From assembly GCA_009695405.1 (NCBI GenBank), contig SIAZ01000242.1:1-5433 (forward strand): DNA of 5,433 nt. Reading direction: 5' to 3'. This stretch comes from Pedosphaera sp. (lineage in GTDB: Bacteria; Verrucomicrobiota; Verrucomicrobiia; Limisphaerales; UBA9464). The notes below the pieces were generated by a model. That model was not told the origin of the DNA. It did not search any database and saw only the letters and a program-made list of their open reading frames with translations. Positions within the stretch are counted from its first letter, which is position 1. Every line of letters begins with the position of its first letter. Shown in pieces: positions 4,959 to 5,433 of the stretch. A program made the position numbers and the translations under genes.

Positions 4959-5433
4959 ATGAAGAATCCCACCGAAAATGTAGTGAAGTTAGTGTTAGTG
5001 ATGGCATTGATGTTTGGGGTGAGATTGCTGGGAGGAGAAGCTGCAGTTGCAGTGGCGACTGTGACTGCGGGATTTGTGACAGGGATAACGGTGACGAGTG
5101 GAGGGACTGGCTACGTGAGCGAGCCTAAAGTGACAGTGAGCGGAGGAGGAGGGAGTGGAGCGGTTGGGAAGGCATTTTTGAGTGGAGATAAGGTTGGATT
5201 GATCGTGGTTTTGAGTGCTGGGAGTGGGTATACGACGGCACCGACGGTGGTTGTGGAGGGTCCCCCGAAGGCATTGGGAGTACGGATGCGGTTGGTGCCT
5301 GAGTTAACCGTGGAGGGTCCTGCAGGGAGTGTGGCACAGGTGCAGTCAGCTGAGAGCCTGACGGGTCCGTGGACGAGTTGGACGAATGTTGTGGTCAGTG
5401 GGGAAGGCACGGTTGTGGTGGATTTGTCACCTA
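4959..5433 (+). CDS. Secreted G-x-GY-x3-P beta-repeat protein, N-terminal part (3' end outside window)
   Basis: 158 codons are visible and the gene continues past the window. ATG 4959 follows an AGGAG site, and TGA at 4953-4955 blocks any earlier start. Residues 8-26 form a hydrophobic signal peptide with cleavage likely near Ala28-Ala33. Residues 42-60 and 81-99 are two related repeats with the pattern (I/L)xVxSxGxGYxxxPxVxV (GTGYVSEPKVTV and GSGYTTAPTVVV), joined by a glycine-rich SGGGGSGA linker. Residues 115-158 (LTVEGPAGS, then SLTGPWTSWTNV) resemble a beta-sandwich common in exported verrucomicrobial proteins. In proteins of this style that I recall, a SUMF1/formylglycine-generating-enzyme-like domain often follows, but this cannot be seen here. 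Codon choice is unlike the other genes: G dominates third positions and C is rare (one GTC among about 31 valine codons). Function is unknown; surface display or secretion is likely. Confidence 0.8.
   Translation, partial: MKNPTENVVKLVLVMALMFGVRLLGGEAAVAVATVTAGFVTGITVTSGGTGYVSEPKVTVSGGGGSGAVGKAFLSGDKVGLIVVLSAGSGYTTAPTVVVEGPPKALGVRMRLVPELTVEGPAGSVAQVQSAESLTGPWTSWTNVVVSGEGTVVVDLSP

Overview
The window looks like a piece of a Verrucomicrobiota chromosome, most likely of the Pedosphaera/Limisphaerales type. This is inferred from three protein styles that are abundant together in that phylum: a prepilin-type protein with an H-X9-DG C-terminus, a large FG-GAP/VCBS plus ASPIC/UnbV (CRTAC1-type) exported protein, and a secreted protein built from G-x-GY-x3-P beta repeats. 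No rRNA, tRNA or other decisive taxonomic marker is present, so the assignment is only moderately secure.

Layout from left to right. Positions 1-236 hold the C-terminal end of a DDE transposase, probably ISKra4-like, cut by the window edge. Positions 237-684 are non-coding. Their most structured part, 487-618, combines a perfect 8-bp inverted repeat, an adjoining 6-7-bp inverted repeat running into a run of nine T (a likely intrinsic terminator), and a further perfect 8-bp hairpin that contains part of the T run. Positions 685-1581 (+) encode a complete prepilin-like protein. Positions 1667-4021 (-) encode a complete 784-residue putative lipoprotein with seven calcium-binding FG-GAP-like motifs and a C-terminal ASPIC/UnbV domain. 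The two genes converge with an 85-bp gap. A perfect hairpin lies immediately 5' of the start codon of the minus-strand gene.

Positions 4022-4550 contain no convincing gene. Positions 4551 to about 4800 are the broken end of an IS66-family element: a terminal-repeat-like GTAAGCG end and the last ~46-57 codons of the transposase TnpC on the minus strand, with the catalytic part missing. From about 4830 to the end the plus strand becomes strikingly C-poor and G-rich. This stretch holds a leader with three AGGGAA cores one helical turn apart, a Shine-Dalgarno sequence, and from 4959 a secreted repeat protein that runs off the right edge.

The three main proteins are all predicted to be exported or envelope-associated, but nothing here shows that they form one pathway. 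They are separate transcription units, with transposon remnants on both sides of the pilin/CRTAC1 pair. I see no CRISPR array, defence system, phage module or clearly novel multi-gene system. The best candidates for new biology are the structured RNA/terminator region before the pilin gene, the start-site hairpin of the CRTAC1 gene, and the compositionally odd repeat-protein gene with its periodic upstream repeats.
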